Program-made: the position numbers and the translations under genes | Notes under the pieces: generated by a model | The model's input: only the letters and a program-made list of their open reading frames with translations | Told to the model about the DNA's origin: nothing | The model's database searches: none | DNA from: Flavobacteriales bacterium | GTDB taxonomy: Bacteria; Bacteroidota; Bacteroidia; Flavobacteriales_F; PHOS-HE28 | Assembly: GCA_016715995.1 (NCBI GenBank) | Contig: JADJXF010000008.1 | Location: 1-64,000, forward strand | Length of the DNA: 64,000 nt | Reading direction: 5' to 3' | Shown here: piece after piece, positions 1 to 10,220 of the stretch | Layout: every line of letters starts with the position of its first letter | How positions within the stretch are numbered: the stretch's first letter is position 1

Positions 1-1596
1 ATCGGCGATGGCTCATGCCCACACGCTTTGCGCTGCATCGCACGGGACAGCTTTGGTCGAGCTTTCTCAATGAAGGCATCAGGGTTTGGGGCGCCGATGA
101 ACGGCGACTTGGCAAAGCGGTTGGGAAGTGACGCGGGCGTCACCCTCAACCCGGGTGAACATGGTGCTGTAGCGACTCCATCGATTGCTCATGACTACTG
201 ACCATGGCTTACCTGGGCATCAATCCGGAGACGCGCGACCTCCTTCTTCGATTGCGCACCCAGAAGGACGGATTGCCGAACGACTACCTCTATGGCCTGC
301 TGGAGGATGATGCGGGCCAACAGCATCAGCAGCAATAACGGTATTCTACGCGCGCCAGCGGCGAACGCTTGCGCTATTCCACCACAGCCGATGGACGGAG
401 CAAGGAGTTCAACAGCAAGGTCCGGTTCCGTTTCGCGAAGCGGCCGCTTCTACTTCGGCGGCGTGAACGGTTTCAACCATTTCCTACCCTGGCAGGTGCT
501 GGACGCATCTGCATCGCCCGATCGTCTGCCCTGGTGCGCATGTGGACCAACGCGGGCGATCTCGACCTCCCGCATGGTGAAAGGAACCAGTGCTCGAACT
601 TCCCCGTCCGCGCAACGAACTGCATCTGGACCTCGCCGTGCTGGAGTTCAGCGCATCGGAACGAAAACGCGTACAAGTGGCGGCTGCGTGGGTACCACGA
701 CGACGTAATTGCTGTGCTGCCGCCGCCACACCGATCCAATTGAACAACGTGCCGGGCGGGAACTTCATGCTGGAAGCGATCGGCATCAATGGCGACGGAA
801 CGGAAAGCGGCTTGGAGGAAATGCTACGCATCACTGTGGTGCGGCCGTTCTGGACGCGCAACTGGTTCATTGCTTTCGTTATCACGGTGTTCATCGTGCT
901 CATTGCGTGGTTCTGGGCGCGCGCTTACTGTCGCAGGATGCAGCGAATGCTGGAGGATGCCGGAGCGCGAAATGAAGGACTTGCGCATGCGCACCCAACT
1001 GGCCAAGGACATCCATCCACGATGACGTGGGTAGCGGCTCCTGGGCGCATGGCTGCAGCTATCGCGGTCGCCCAAGCGGCATACGGACAGCGATGCACGC
1101 TTCTGAGAAGCTGAGTGACATCAGCGTAAGAGCTGCTGAAAAACCCGCGATGAGGTCCCGACCAACGCATCCGCGCCACGGCACGCCTGATGCGCCGCTG
1201 CGCCGCATGCGGGAATACGCGAACGATCTTTCGAGGATAGCGGGTGCTGTGTGGCAGACGCGCGACTTCCCGACTCCGCTTCCGGCGCGCACCTTGGGTG
1301 GCGCATTCCGCTGGAATCTCTTCCTCATCGCCAAGGAGGCCTCGCACAATGCCCGCAAAGTACAGCGGCGCAAGGAACATCGCGCTGCGCTGGCGAGAGG
1401 ATGGCCCATCCTACACCTTCGAGGTCATCGATGATGGCCTTGGGATCGCATCGGACGTTCCCTGTGGCAGCGGGCACGGCCCGTGAACATGCGACAGCGG
1501 GCTGAGGAAATGAACGCCGCTTACGAACGCGTATCGCCATCGCCGGGCGGCGGGACCACCGTCCGCGTACAGGCACGAACTTTGCCCCATGATTGA
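1..1596 (+). pseudogene. Propeller-type two-component sensor histidine kinase, 5' cut, frames broken
   Basis: Pieces in different frames line up with one known architecture. Around 210-310 there is a Reg_prop-like stretch (GLPNDYLYGLLEDD), then SSNNGIL near 330 and FYFGGVNGFNHF at 450-480, the usual end of a two-component regulator propeller. A Y_Y_Y-like segment (GNFMLEAIGINGDGTES, 760-810) precedes a single membrane helix at 840-930. A HisKA_3-like dimerisation stretch (RTQLAKDIH) lies near 990-1020. The ATPase domain is recognisable as FEVIDDGLGIA (1420-1450), NMRQRAEEM (1489-1515) and a GGGTTVRV G2-like end. Family knowledge: such kinases sense through a periplasmic propeller and phosphorylate a partner regulator, here probably the next gene, which overlaps its stop by 8 bases. 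Many indels break it, so it is a pseudogene or poor consensus. Confidence 0.6.
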
Positions 1597-2235
1597 GTTG
1601 AAGACATCCGTGTAGATCGTGGAGGACGATGGCATCCTCCGGGAGGCTTCCTCTGATGCCTTGGAGGTGATCCTGTTACGGAGATGTGCGGTGCTTATGC
1701 AAGCGCTGAGGATTTCCTCCATCAACTCATGCAATACAAGCCCCGATAGCGCGATCGGCGGACCTGAACCTGCCCGGCATCAACGGCATCGAATGCACGC
1801 GCTGCGCGAAGGAACTACGACCCCTTGCTCCGTGTGCTCGTTTGCACGGTGCAGGACGATGACGACAGTTCATTCAATGCGCTGTGCGCCGGAGCAACTG
1901 GCACTCTGTTGAAGGACGCGCGCGCCCCCAACGAGGTGGTCCTATGCCGTGAAGACCCTATCTGGCGGTGGTTCGCCCATGAGCCCGTGCATCGCGCGTC
2001 GTGTCCTCGCCAGCTTCAGCGCACCGCGGAAACAGGTGAAGGAAATGGAACTCCTGAGCGAGCGAGAACGTCAAGTGCTGGAACAGCTCGCCAAAGGCCA
2101 CTGCCATAAGGAGAATACCGCCGATGGCCTCAACCTGACCATCGAGACGGTGCGCACGCATATCCGCAACCTCTACGACAAATTGCAGGGGTGAGCGCGC
2201 GCACCGATGCGCTGAATAAGCTCTATCCACGCTAG
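1589..2235 (+). pseudogene. LuxR/NarL-type response regulator, frame-broken
   Basis: The start at 1589 overlaps the kinase stop. The first codons read MIELKTSV, then TAG at 1613, then IVEDDGILREA; one base change from TGG (Trp) would restore the usual VWIVEDD opening of a receiver domain. The phosphoacceptor region follows in another frame as DLNLPGINGIE near 1765, then VLVCTVQDDDD and GATGTLLKDA, where the Lys is the conserved receiver lysine. The C-terminal HTH (LLSERERQVLEQLAKGH, then TIETVRTHIRNLYDKL) is clear at 2049-2190. With one more frame correction the protein ends at TAG 2233. It would be the transcriptional output of the upstream kinase. At least three frame changes and one stop codon make the sequence as given non-functional. 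Confidence 0.65.
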
Positions 2236-2329
2236 ACAGGGACGGTTCCACATGAAAGTGGTATTGCCGACGGCGCGCGGCGAGACCACCTTGCGCCGTG
2301 CTCCGAATGGAACAAGCACCCCTTGTACC

Positions 2330-3225
2330 ATGGCGATCACTCCGCGCGCCCAACTGAGCGCGATTCCCTTCTTGTCCTGCTTGCCACCGCATGCGCGCCC
2401 AAAGCGCAGGCGCAGCGCAGCACCGCATTCAGGCACGATCCCACGAAATACATCCCGGTCGATGACAAGATGTTCCGGGGAAATCGGTGCCGCCTTCGGC
2501 ATCAGCGACGTGGACACCCTCCAGTGATCACCGTCTGGGGCAAGGGCTCCATACGCGCATAGAGCGCCGGCTCGCTCCGCGATCCTCGACCGCGATGAAG
2601 GTTTTATCGCTGACGCGTTCTTTTCTCCCGAACTCACGCTGGGACGCATGAGCGTGGAGCTGCCTGGCGTACTACATCGATCCAGAATCGCGCTTCAGCG
2701 TGAACATGCAGTTCGGCTATTCCCTTCCTCGCAGGCTACAGCGCCGAATCGCTACCCTGTGCTCGCAGCGGTAAGAGCTTCAATTGGTCTTCGGCATCAG
2801 TGGGAGGCACCTCGTTGCCCGGCGTGATCTGTTCACGAGCACGCGGCCTTGGATGATGCGCGGTGAATTCCGGCCCGCCTTCTCCAACGAGTTCCGGATC
2901 ATGCTCACGGGCTGGGACAACTTCAACGACGACCGCCGCGATCAGGGCTTTCGCGTGATATCCCTCCCCTGCCCAAGCGGCGCTTCTTCCTCACCTTACG
3001 AGTACGGCTGGCGTAGCAGCGACGTGAGTTTACGCTACCTTCGACAACGACCAGTATGCGCCGTTTTTCTTCACCCAGCAGCACTCTTCGGAATACGCTT
3101 CGGCTCGATCTACCGACCGCTTCCACGGCGAGGTCGCGCTGGTCAGCGTGGTTTCACATCAAAGTGGTATTGCCAACGGGCACATGTCAGGAACCTTCGC
3201 GGGCATCATCGCTCAACCCCTCCTC
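2330..3225 (+). pseudogene. Probable secreted protein of unknown function, frame-broken
   Basis: A possible start at 2330 reads MAITPRAQLSAIPF and, after a shift, LLATACAPKAQAQ, which looks like an export signal ending at Ala-Gln. Further pieces that read as protein are KYIPVDDKMF (about 2445), GAAFGISDVDTLQ (about 2490), TVWGKGSIRA (about 2530), WDNFNDDRRDQGFRV (about 2910) and HQSGIANGHMSGTFAG (about 3160). Frames change so often that no domain can be assigned. It lies between the response regulator and the PQQ-like gene on the same strand. The exact end is uncertain. Confidence 0.3.
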
Positions 3226-3230
3226 TTCAT

Positions 3231-4800
3231 ATGCGCTTCCCGGACCTTCTTCCTCTGCTCATTCCCACGCTCCTCTTCGACAGAAGGAGTTCCTCAAGGT
3301 GTGGGAGTCCAGGTTCACTGCTGACCCCAAATGGAACGCTGTTTCACCTGATGCGGCGTACGCGATCGCCGGCGATATGACTGAGGTCGAGATGCTTGAC
3401 GGAACCAACGGCACGGTCCTATGGAAGTACAACTTCGGGCGAGAAGCACGGGGGTGAAGAAGTGAGAACTGGCGCACGGACCACGAAAGTGAGACCGTTG
3501 AAGTGACCACCCAGAAAACCAACAAGGACCCCATCGAGACCGTTCATCTGGACTATCGCACCGGGCAGGTGGTGAATGCGAGCCAAGTGTATGCGCGCAC
3601 CAAGGGAGAGAAAGACGAAGCGCCCTGGAAGAACAAGCGGCCCAGGCGCACCAGCTCAGAGCATACGATGAGGCCAGCAGCACCCACCATCGAACTTTCG
3701 GTTATGATGCAAAAAGCGCACTGGCGAGCGCCAAAGGCGGAACGGACCTCAACATCACCTTGGAGGCTTCCGGTGGTCACACCCGAAGGCGAATTTCACC
3801 GGACGCGTGGTGCGCCACCTCACCAAATGATTATCTGCCAGCCGATGATGGCGATGGTGATACTGAGCATCTCCTTTGTGGTCACGGCCGAGCATTCGTG
3901 GTTTACGAAGGCCTCACCTGCCTCGACCTCGCCACCGGCAAGGTGCTTTGGAACACCACCTTCGACAATGTGGAGACCAGCGTGGGACTCAAGGTGAAGC
4001 AGGAGATCGGTCGTGCTGCGCTGCCCTTGATCGCCGCCGATGGCGTTTATGTCTGCGACTTCACAAAGGGCGAACGGAGCATCAAGAAGCTGGACCTGAG
4101 CACGGGTGCGATGCTCTGGCAGGCGGACAAGTTGAAGAAGGACGACATCGTTTCCGAACTCGTGCTTGACGCTGGCAATCTCATCGCACGTTTCGGCGGC
4201 CTGATCCGCGTTGAGCAATACATCCCAGGCATGAACGGCAACCCCGATGTGTATAAGGTGGAATACGCATTCGAGGGAACTACAAGCTTGCGGGCCTACG
4301 ATGCCGCCACCGGGAAGGCCACCTGGCATACCGGGGACATGGAACTTGCCGACAACTTCAAGAAAGGCGAGTGCAACATCCTGAGCGGCGGCGGACAGGT
4401 TTATGCCTGCGGGGAAAAGAACATGTACATCTTCGAGGCGTCCACGGGCAAACTGCTGAAGCAGGGCGAGTACAACGCGAAGGCCATCGGCAAAGCGAAA
4501 GCGCTCTACCCGTATGATGGGATCTTCATGGTGGAAGGGGAGGAGGGCATCGCCCAGCTCGATGCTGACCTGAACCTGAAGTATGCCACGAACACCGGTC
4601 TGTGCCTGATGACCGAGATGCGCGGCGACGCCTTCATCGTGTGGACCGGCAAGAAGCCCGACGACCGCAATGAGTTCATCCGCTTCGACCCCGCCAGCGG
4701 CGCCATCATGGGCAAGCTCGAAGGCTGCTACCGCCCGCGGTTCGATACCACCGGCGACCGCTTCGTGCGATTCGACAATCCGAAGGTGATGATGTACTGA
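3231..4800 (+). pseudogene. Exported PQQ-like beta-propeller protein, 5' third frame-broken
   Basis: The likely start at 3231 gives a signal-like MRFPDLLPLLIPTLLF. The frame then jumps to FLKVWESRFTADPKW and NAVSPDAAYAIAGDM (about 3300-3380) and NGTVLWKYNFG (about 3410), all in the style of WD40/PQQ blades. It shifts again near 3430-3480 and around 3800 before entering a long open frame. This entry joins the pieces; the intact part is listed separately. No catalytic role can be assigned; such propellers usually act as binding scaffolds in the envelope. Confidence 0.5.
3760..4800 (+). CDS. PQQ-like beta-propeller protein, open 3' part
   Basis: This open frame reads naturally from about 3840 (LLCGHGRAFVVYEGLTCLDL) to the TGA at 4798. 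Blade signatures repeat: LDLATGKVLWNTTF (about 3930), LDLSTGAMLWQAD (about 4090), YDAATGKATWHTGD (about 4300), FEASTGKLLKQGE (about 4435) and FDPASGAIMGKLEG (about 4685). The pattern D-x-x-T/S-G-x-x-x-W is typical of PQQ enzyme repeats and BamB-like propellers, but no cofactor-binding or dehydrogenase residues are recognisable. It ends without a T9SS sorting domain. The first 25 or so codons of this frame probably belong to another frame of the same gene. Confidence 0.6.
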   Translation: MEASGGHTRRRISPDAWCATSPNDYLPADDGDGDTEHLLCGHGRAFVVYEGLTCLDLATGKVLWNTTFDNVETSVGLKVKQEIGRAALPLIAADGVYVCDFTKGERSIKKLDLSTGAMLWQADKLKKDDIVSELVLDAGNLIARFGGLIRVEQYIPGMNGNPDVYKVEYAFEGTTSLRAYDAATGKATWHTGDMELADNFKKGECNILSGGGQVYACGEKNMYIFEASTGKLLKQGEYNAKAIGKAKALYPYDGIFMVEGEEGIAQLDADLNLKYATNTGLCLMTEMRGDAFIVWTGKKPDDRNEFIRFDPASGAIMGKLEGCYRPRFDTTGDRFVRFDNPKVMMY

Positions 4801-6964
4801 CGAACTGATTTTGCCCGCGCCTCATGAGGAAGTGGGGGCGAAGGCTACAAATCGAACACAAGCATGAACATGACTCGCGCGCTGTGCCCTTACTGCCTCC
4901 GGCTTACCACTGGCCTTCTGCTGCATGCCCAGGTGTGGGCGCCGCTTGGCCCCGTGGATACCACATGGCCCACGCCCGAATGGGCCGACCACCACAGCAT
5001 GGTCGTGGACGACGCTGGCAACCCCGTGATGGTTTTCCGCGACCCTAGTCAGAGCTATCGCACCACGGTGAAGCGCTGGGAATCCGGTGCCTGGCAAACC
5101 GTGGGCAGCCCTGGATTCTCAGCTGGCATGGCAACCGAGCACAGCATCGCCTTGCGTCCCGATGGGCATCCGATGGTGGCCTATCTGGACCATACCGTCT
5201 CGCAACGGCTCACTGTGCAAAAGCTGGAATGGAGCGCCTGCAAGTGGTTGGGGCGGTGGGCATCACTGCCACACAGGTGGCCAACCCGAGCTTAGCTGTC
5301 GGCGACGATGGCCTGCCCGGGTAGTGGCCTTCACGGGATTGATGGTGCGTCGGGCAGCTCCACCGTGCTGCGCTGGAGCGGTGCGGCATGGCAACCTGTC
5401 GGTCCTAGCGGTTTACACGCCGCGGGCCTATAATGCCTGCCTGCGCTTGATGCAGAGGACAAGCCCGTTGTAGCGTATCGTGATGCGGCTCGAACTTCGG
5501 ATCTCCGTTCAGCGATGGAACGGCAGCCTGGTCGGCGGTGGGCGCAGCCGCCTTCACCGGACCGTTCGCATCAAACCCGGGCATGGACTTGACCAGCGCG
5601 GGCGAGCCGGTGGTGGGCTATGGGGATGGCAGCATGGGCGGCGGCCTCTCTGTGCAGCGTTGGAATGGGAGCGCATGGGTTCCGGTGGGCACGCTGGGCT
5701 TCACTCCCAGCTCCGCGAATCAAGTGGCGCTGGCACTCAACGACCTGGATCTGCCTACGGTGGCGTATGCGGATGCCGCCTTAAGCGACCGCGTCACCGT
5801 GCAGCGCTGGGACGGCTCCACTTGGCAGGGCATCGGCACTGCGGGCATCTCGGCCAGTGTCGCGACCGGCCTGTGCATGGGCCTTGCGCCCACCGGGCAT
5901 CCCGTGGTGAGCTACCTCGACAACGGATTTGGCAACAAGGCGATGGCGCAGCGCTGGAATGGCAGCGCATGGGTGCCCTACTCGGATGTCCCCATCTCCT
6001 TGGGCACTGTATTCTACCAGGATCTGGCTGTTGGTCCGGACGGCAATCCTGCTGTGGTGTACATGGATCAAGGCAATAACAACCGCACCACGGGTGAAGC
6101 GCTGGAACGGCAGTTCCCGGTTTCTGCTCGGCGACCCCGCGCTTGCGCCAACGAGCGTCTATTACCATGGCATCGCCATCGCCCCCAATGGCGAAACGAC
6201 GATCGCGTATCGCCTTCCAGCATCCGGGAACCGCGCGCAAGTGCAGCGTTGGAACGGGACGGCGTGGGAGTCCGTGGGCACACCGAATCTCTCCGTGGGG
6301 AGTGCTGAATACACCACGCTCTGCATGACATCCGATGCGCGACCAGTAGTGGCCTTCCGGGACGATGCGCTCGGGGGGCGTTGCTCGGTGCTCCGCTGGA
6401 ATGGCAGCGCGTGGATCGCGTTGGGGGGCACGGGCTTCACCAGCGGCCCCATCTTCGACCTCGCCATGGCCCTGAATGCGGCGGGCGACCCCGTGGTGGC
6501 TTACCGTGATGTGGCTACCCAAACAGTTGTCGCGCAGCGCTGGAACGGATCCAGCTGGACCATGCTCGGCGGCGGACCTCTTTCCGTGACCAATTCCAGT
6601 TCGCCCTCCGTCGCGATGGATGCCCAAGGCGATCCCGTGGTCGTGTACATGGATGGAAGCGTCGGCGGCAAGCCCACCGTGAAGCGCTGGAACGGCCTTG
6701 CATGGGAGCTCATCGGATTGCCGGGCTTCACGGCTGCATTCGCGCAGCTGCCACAGCTCGTGCTCGACGATGACGATGCGCCGATCGTGGCCTATCACGA
6801 TGGCGCCAACGGATTCCGCGCGAACGTGGATCGCTGGAACGGGGCGGCGTGGGTGCCTGTTGGCGCCAGCGGTTTCACTTCGCCGCTGAGTTACGGTGCG
6901 GGACGCTGGGTGGCCCGCAGCTCCACTGGTCGCCTCGTAGTCGCGTATCGCACTCCGGGACTTT

Positions 6965-8884
6965 ATGTGCGTGCTTACGATGAGACGATGCTCTCGACAG
7001 GTTCCGTCGCAGTGGGATCTGTGCGCAGGCGCCACGGTGGAAGTGCCTTACAGCGTCGAGGGTGCATTCAATCCGGGCAACACGTTCACGGCGCAACTGA
7101 GCGATGCGATCGGCAGCTTCGCGAGTCCCACGGACATCGGCAGCGTGAATGCCACCGCGAGCGGAAGCATCACCACCACGATTCCGCTTGGCACAACACC
7201 CGGCATCGCTTATCGGGTACGCGTCGTGAGCAGCGATCCGCTGCTCGTTGGAAGCGACAACGGAACCGACCTTACTGTCGCCACGCCCACAATGTGGTAC
7301 GATGACACGGATGGCGATGGATTCGGCGACCCTGACACAGGCGTTGAAGCCTGCGATCCGCCTGGCGGTTTCGTAGCGAATGCCTCCGACCCCTGCCCGC
7401 TGCTTGCGAACATGGAGCCCGGCGACGCCTGCGATGCCGGCCCGAGCTTCGTGCTGGGTGAATTGGACGCCAACTGCGATTGCGTCGGCGTGGCCTGCAC
7501 CACCGACCTGGACTTCGTGTACCAGGCGGACGGCGCCGACCAGCTGACCTATGAGATCTACACCCAGGGCGGCAGCCCCATCCTGGTGCAGAGCGGCGGC
7601 GGTTTCCTGATCGGCAACGGCTCGGAGGCCACCTGCCTGCCCGACGGCTGCTTCTTCCTGGTGGTGGAGGACGGCGGCTCTGACGGCATCGTTGGCGGGG
7701 GCTACAAGCTGCAGATCAACAGCGCGCAGATCCTGATCGACAACAGCTACGACAACTTCGGCAACGGCGGCTTCACCAGCGGCCAGTACAGCCAGGTCGC
7801 TGGCGGCGAGGGCTTCTGCCTGCCGGTGGGCACCGACCGCTTGATCTTCACCAGCTGCGCCAAGCTCGACTGGAGGACCGCCTGCGGCAGCGAGTACATG
7901 GTGGCCAACGACAACGGGGCGGTGACGGCGCAGTATAACGCCAACCCGACCACCTACGGCTATCAGGCGTGGTGGTACAACCCCAACGGCGGGTACAGCT
8001 TCAAGCGGACCCAGTACCACAGCACGGCCAACGGCCTGCCGGCGAGCGCCACGCGGGCATGCCACTTCAAGCTCAACAGCTGGAGCGGCAACCAGCTGCA
8101 AGAGGGCGTGGTGTACAACGCGAAGGTGCGCGCGATCCTGAACAACAATTTCGCCACCGCCGTCTGGGGCCCTGCGTGCCGCATGATGGTGGACAACACC
8201 GCAGCGGATTGCCCGCGCACGAAGCTCAACGACATCCCGGGCGACCCCTTCTTCAGCTGCGGTGGCACGCGGACGATCGGGAGCAACGTGCTGGTGCATG
8301 CCCGCGCGGTGCGCCGCCGGATGGCGCCCGGTTGCACCTTGGAGAACGCGAAGCGCTACCAGTTCCGCTTCCGCTCGGACAACAACAACCCGGTGTACAC
8401 GGTGGTGAAGACGGCCAACACCTACTTCGTGAACACCACGGGCCTGGTCTGCGGCTTGACCTACGACGTGGACGTGCGGGCGAGCTTCGAGACCAGCGGC
8501 ACCAACTGGTGCGCCCCCAACGGCGCTTCCCCATGGGGCGATGTATGCCTGCTGACCATCTCCTGCCCGCCCGTCAACGGCGGCAACCAGAACATGGTTG
8601 ATGATGCTTCGACAGGCTCAGCACAACTGCGCATGTACCCGAACCCCAACCGCGGCGACCAGCTGATGCTGAGCCTGGGGTCGGTGGAGGAGGGCGTGCA
8701 AACGGTGAGCGTGGACATCCTGGATGCCTTCGGCAAGCGCGTGAGCGCGCGCACGATCGCCACCCAGGGCGGCTTCCTCAACACGGTGCTTGAACTCAAC
8801 GGTGAACTGGCCGCTGGCATGTACATGGTGAACATCACCGCTGGCGAGCAGGTGTACACCGAGCGCCTGGTGATCCAGCCGTAA
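6965..8884 (+). CDS. T9SS type A sorting domain protein, intact C-terminal part of the gene starting at 4864
   Basis: This frame becomes meaningful at about 7023 (CAGATVEVPYSVEG) and is open to TAA at 8882. It holds the Ig-like domain (NPGNTFTAQLSD, then GIAYRVRVVSSDP) that also occurs in the gene at 32034, the segment DGDGFGDPDTG, and the module that starts CTTDLDFVYQADG at 7499. In the module a GDGI-type segment (DGGSDGIVGGGYKL) comes first, then a Trp/Tyr-rich stretch (YQAWWYNPNGGYSFKR). Several Cys residues and a fibronectin-like stretch (TYDVDVRASFETSG) follow. The last about 80 residues (LRMYPNPNRGDQL to TERLVIQP) are a type A sorting domain, recognised by T9SS for outer-membrane passage and surface anchoring. 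Confidence 0.8.
   Translation: MCVLTMRRCSRQVPSQWDLCAGATVEVPYSVEGAFNPGNTFTAQLSDAIGSFASPTDIGSVNATASGSITTTIPLGTTPGIAYRVRVVSSDPLLVGSDNGTDLTVATPTMWYDDTDGDGFGDPDTGVEACDPPGGFVANASDPCPLLANMEPGDACDAGPSFVLGELDANCDCVGVACTTDLDFVYQADGADQLTYEIYTQGGSPILVQSGGGFLIGNGSEATCLPDGCFFLVVEDGGSDGIVGGGYKLQINSAQILIDNSYDNFGNGGFTSGQYSQVAGGEGFCLPVGTDRLIFTSCAKLDWRTACGSEYMVANDNGAVTAQYNANPTTYGYQAWWYNPNGGYSFKRTQYHSTANGLPASATRACHFKLNSWSGNQLQEGVVYNAKVRAILNNNFATAVWGPACRMMVDNTAADCPRTKLNDIPGDPFFSCGGTRTIGSNVLVHARAVRRRMAPGCTLENAKRYQFRFRSDNNNPVYTVVKTANTYFVNTTGLVCGLTYDVDVRASFETSGTNWCAPNGASPWGDVCLLTISCPPVNGGNQNMVDDASTGSAQLRMYPNPNRGDQLMLSLGSVEEGVQTVSVDILDAFGKRVSARTIATQGGFLNTVLELNGELAAGMYMVNITAGEQVYTERLVIQP
7493..8884 (+). repeat. Shared C-terminal module, copy 1
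   Basis: First of five copies of a module of about 1.4 kb that ends five secreted-protein genes in this window. Long blocks are the same or nearly the same at DNA level in copies 2 (12941), 4 (48318) and 5 (60721). Copy 3 (36267) is clearly more diverged. Confidence 0.85.
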
Positions 8885-8908
8885 GGCAGCAACGACGAAC
8901 TGAATGCG

Positions 8909-8936
8909 AAGGCCCCGGGCGAAAGCGCGGGGCCTT
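8909..8936 (+). terminator. Hairpin terminator after the T9SS gene
   Basis: Stem AAGGCCCCG (8909-8917) pairs with CGGGGCCTT (8928-8936), 25 bases past the stop. The same hairpin follows the T9SS gene ending at 13976. Confidence 0.7.
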
Positions 8937-9101
8937 CTGCGTTCCGCTCAGTGATATAGGAGCAACAATCATCACGCAACATCCAAGGCAAACCGTGGGT
9001 GAACGGCGATGAAACAGGAATGTCCTACACGACTTCATCAGGACGACCCCGCGCGTGTGGCCGTGTCGTGTGGCCGGGATAGCCAGCCTAATCATCAACC
9101 C

Positions 9102-10220
9102 TCATCGAATCACCTCGAACCGAAGCCCGAATGCCTTGGGGTTCGTCATCCTGATCAGGTAGAGCCCGGATGACAGATCCTCCACGGGTAACGAGTTCCT
9201 GCCCTCCATCAAGCGGACGGAACGAATCACGCGGCCTTGGCGGTCGACGATGTCCGCCGATGCCGCTGACCGAGCAAGCACCGTCAGCGTGTGGGTCACG
9301 GCATTGCTCTCCAGTTCCAGGCCCTGCGTCAAGGCAGGCGAATCGACTGAGGTCGTGATCGTGCAGAACGATCCATTCGGATCCAACTCGATGTAACCGA
9401 TGGGCTCCAATATGCGGCCTTGGATACGCGGGTCATCCGGGTTCACCCATTCCGCTTGGAAGAGCGTGGTGGGGTTATCCAATTCAACGCCTTGGGCGAC
9501 CACCACACCCGACTCCATTGCAAGCAGGTAGTGCCAAGCCGAGGTGCTATCCGGTCGCAGTTGCTGGAGCCAGCCCATGCGGCCCGCGCTGACCAGCACA
9601 TTCCCGGTGGGCAGCATCTGTGCGCTGCCCTGGCCTGGGGAGCTCAGATTCGTCGGCGGGTTGGTGGCGAAGCGCTGCTCGTGTTCCTCCGGGGCGAACG
9701 CCGTACCCGCTTGATACGCGTACTGCCCATTCCCGTCAATTGGCGGCACCAGGATGTCCACGCAACTGATACCAGGTTGCACCCGGTTGTTGAACACCAT
9801 GATCTTGCCGGCATCCGGATCATCGGGCGACAGGCCCGGGCCCACCCATACCGCCGCGTGGTTGAAGAAGAGCCTCTGATCCGTGGGACCGCCCTGGTCA
9901 TACACCTGTGGGTTGCCCCAGCGATAAAGCAAGTCCCCGCCTTTGCCGGAATTGCCACCGGTGTGCCCGGCCGCTTCGGCCGTGGTGGTGCTATGATCGA
10001 TCACCCAGATCTCGTTCAGGAAGGGCACGCTGAGCATGATCTGGTCAAGCGCGGGGTTGTAATCGATTGAATTCGTGTGCAGCCAATCCGGATTCGGAAA
10101 AGGCACGGAGCTGTAGTTGAGGTCCACCAGCTCCGGATGCTCCGCAACCACGCCGAAATTCTCAGCCGCAGGATTGAAGTTCTGCACCAGATGGTCCCAC
10201 ACGTGCCACGCCCACACCAC
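9102..10220 (-). CDS. Arylsulfotransferase-like protein, open C-terminal part
   Basis: This 372-residue open frame opens with WAWHVWDHLVQNFNP, a typical ASST stretch. It continues with HTNSIDYNPALDQIMLS, EIWVIDHST, a DLLYRWGNPQVYDQGG blade, LFFNHAAVWV and the late blade GSAQMLPTGNVLVSAG. The last about 80 residues form a T9SS-type sorting domain, with GLYLIRM close to the end. The N-terminal 185 or so residues lie upstream in two other frames (10221-10781). An intact version would be about 560 residues. A secreted ASST passing the outer membrane by T9SS would act on phenolic substrates outside the cell; the actual donor and acceptor are not visible. Confidence 0.7.
   Translation of the reverse strand: MVWAWHVWDHLVQNFNPAAENFGVVAEHPELVDLNYSSVPFPNPDWLHTNSIDYNPALDQIMLSVPFLNEIWVIDHSTTTAEAAGHTGGNSGKGGDLLYRWGNPQVYDQGGPTDQRLFFNHAAVWVGPGLSPDDPDAGKIMVFNNRVQPGISCVDILVPPIDGNGQYAYQAGTAFAPEEHEQRFATNPPTNLSSPGQGSAQMLPTGNVLVSAGRMGWLQQLRPDSTSAWHYLLAMESGVVVAQGVELDNPTTLFQAEWVNPDDPRIQGRILEPIGYIELDPNGSFCTITTSVDSPALTQGLELESNAVTHTLTVLARSAASADIVDRQGRVIRSVRLMEGRNSLPVEDLSSGLYLIRMTNPKAFGLRFEVIR

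Larger units (their letters stand above)
4864..8884 (+). pseudogene. Large secreted T9SS cargo protein with propeller-like repeats, frame-broken
   Basis: The reading starts MNMTRALCPYC with a hydrophobic stretch ending LLLHAQ, an export signal. About a dozen repeats of roughly 50 residues follow (VQRWNGSAWVPVG, then GDPVVAYMDG), resembling sialidase or propeller blades in secreted Bacteroidota proteins. These run from 4950 to 6960. Next come an Ig-like domain (about 7025-7290), a short Asp/Gly-rich calcium-type segment (DDTDGDGFGDP, 7300) and the shared C-terminal module with the T9SS tail. Several breaks lie between 5240 and 5540, one near 6093 and one near 7023; correcting them gives one protein of about 1340 residues. 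Because all pieces are collinear and well conserved, indel errors or very recent decay are more likely than old pseudogenisation. Confidence 0.65.
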
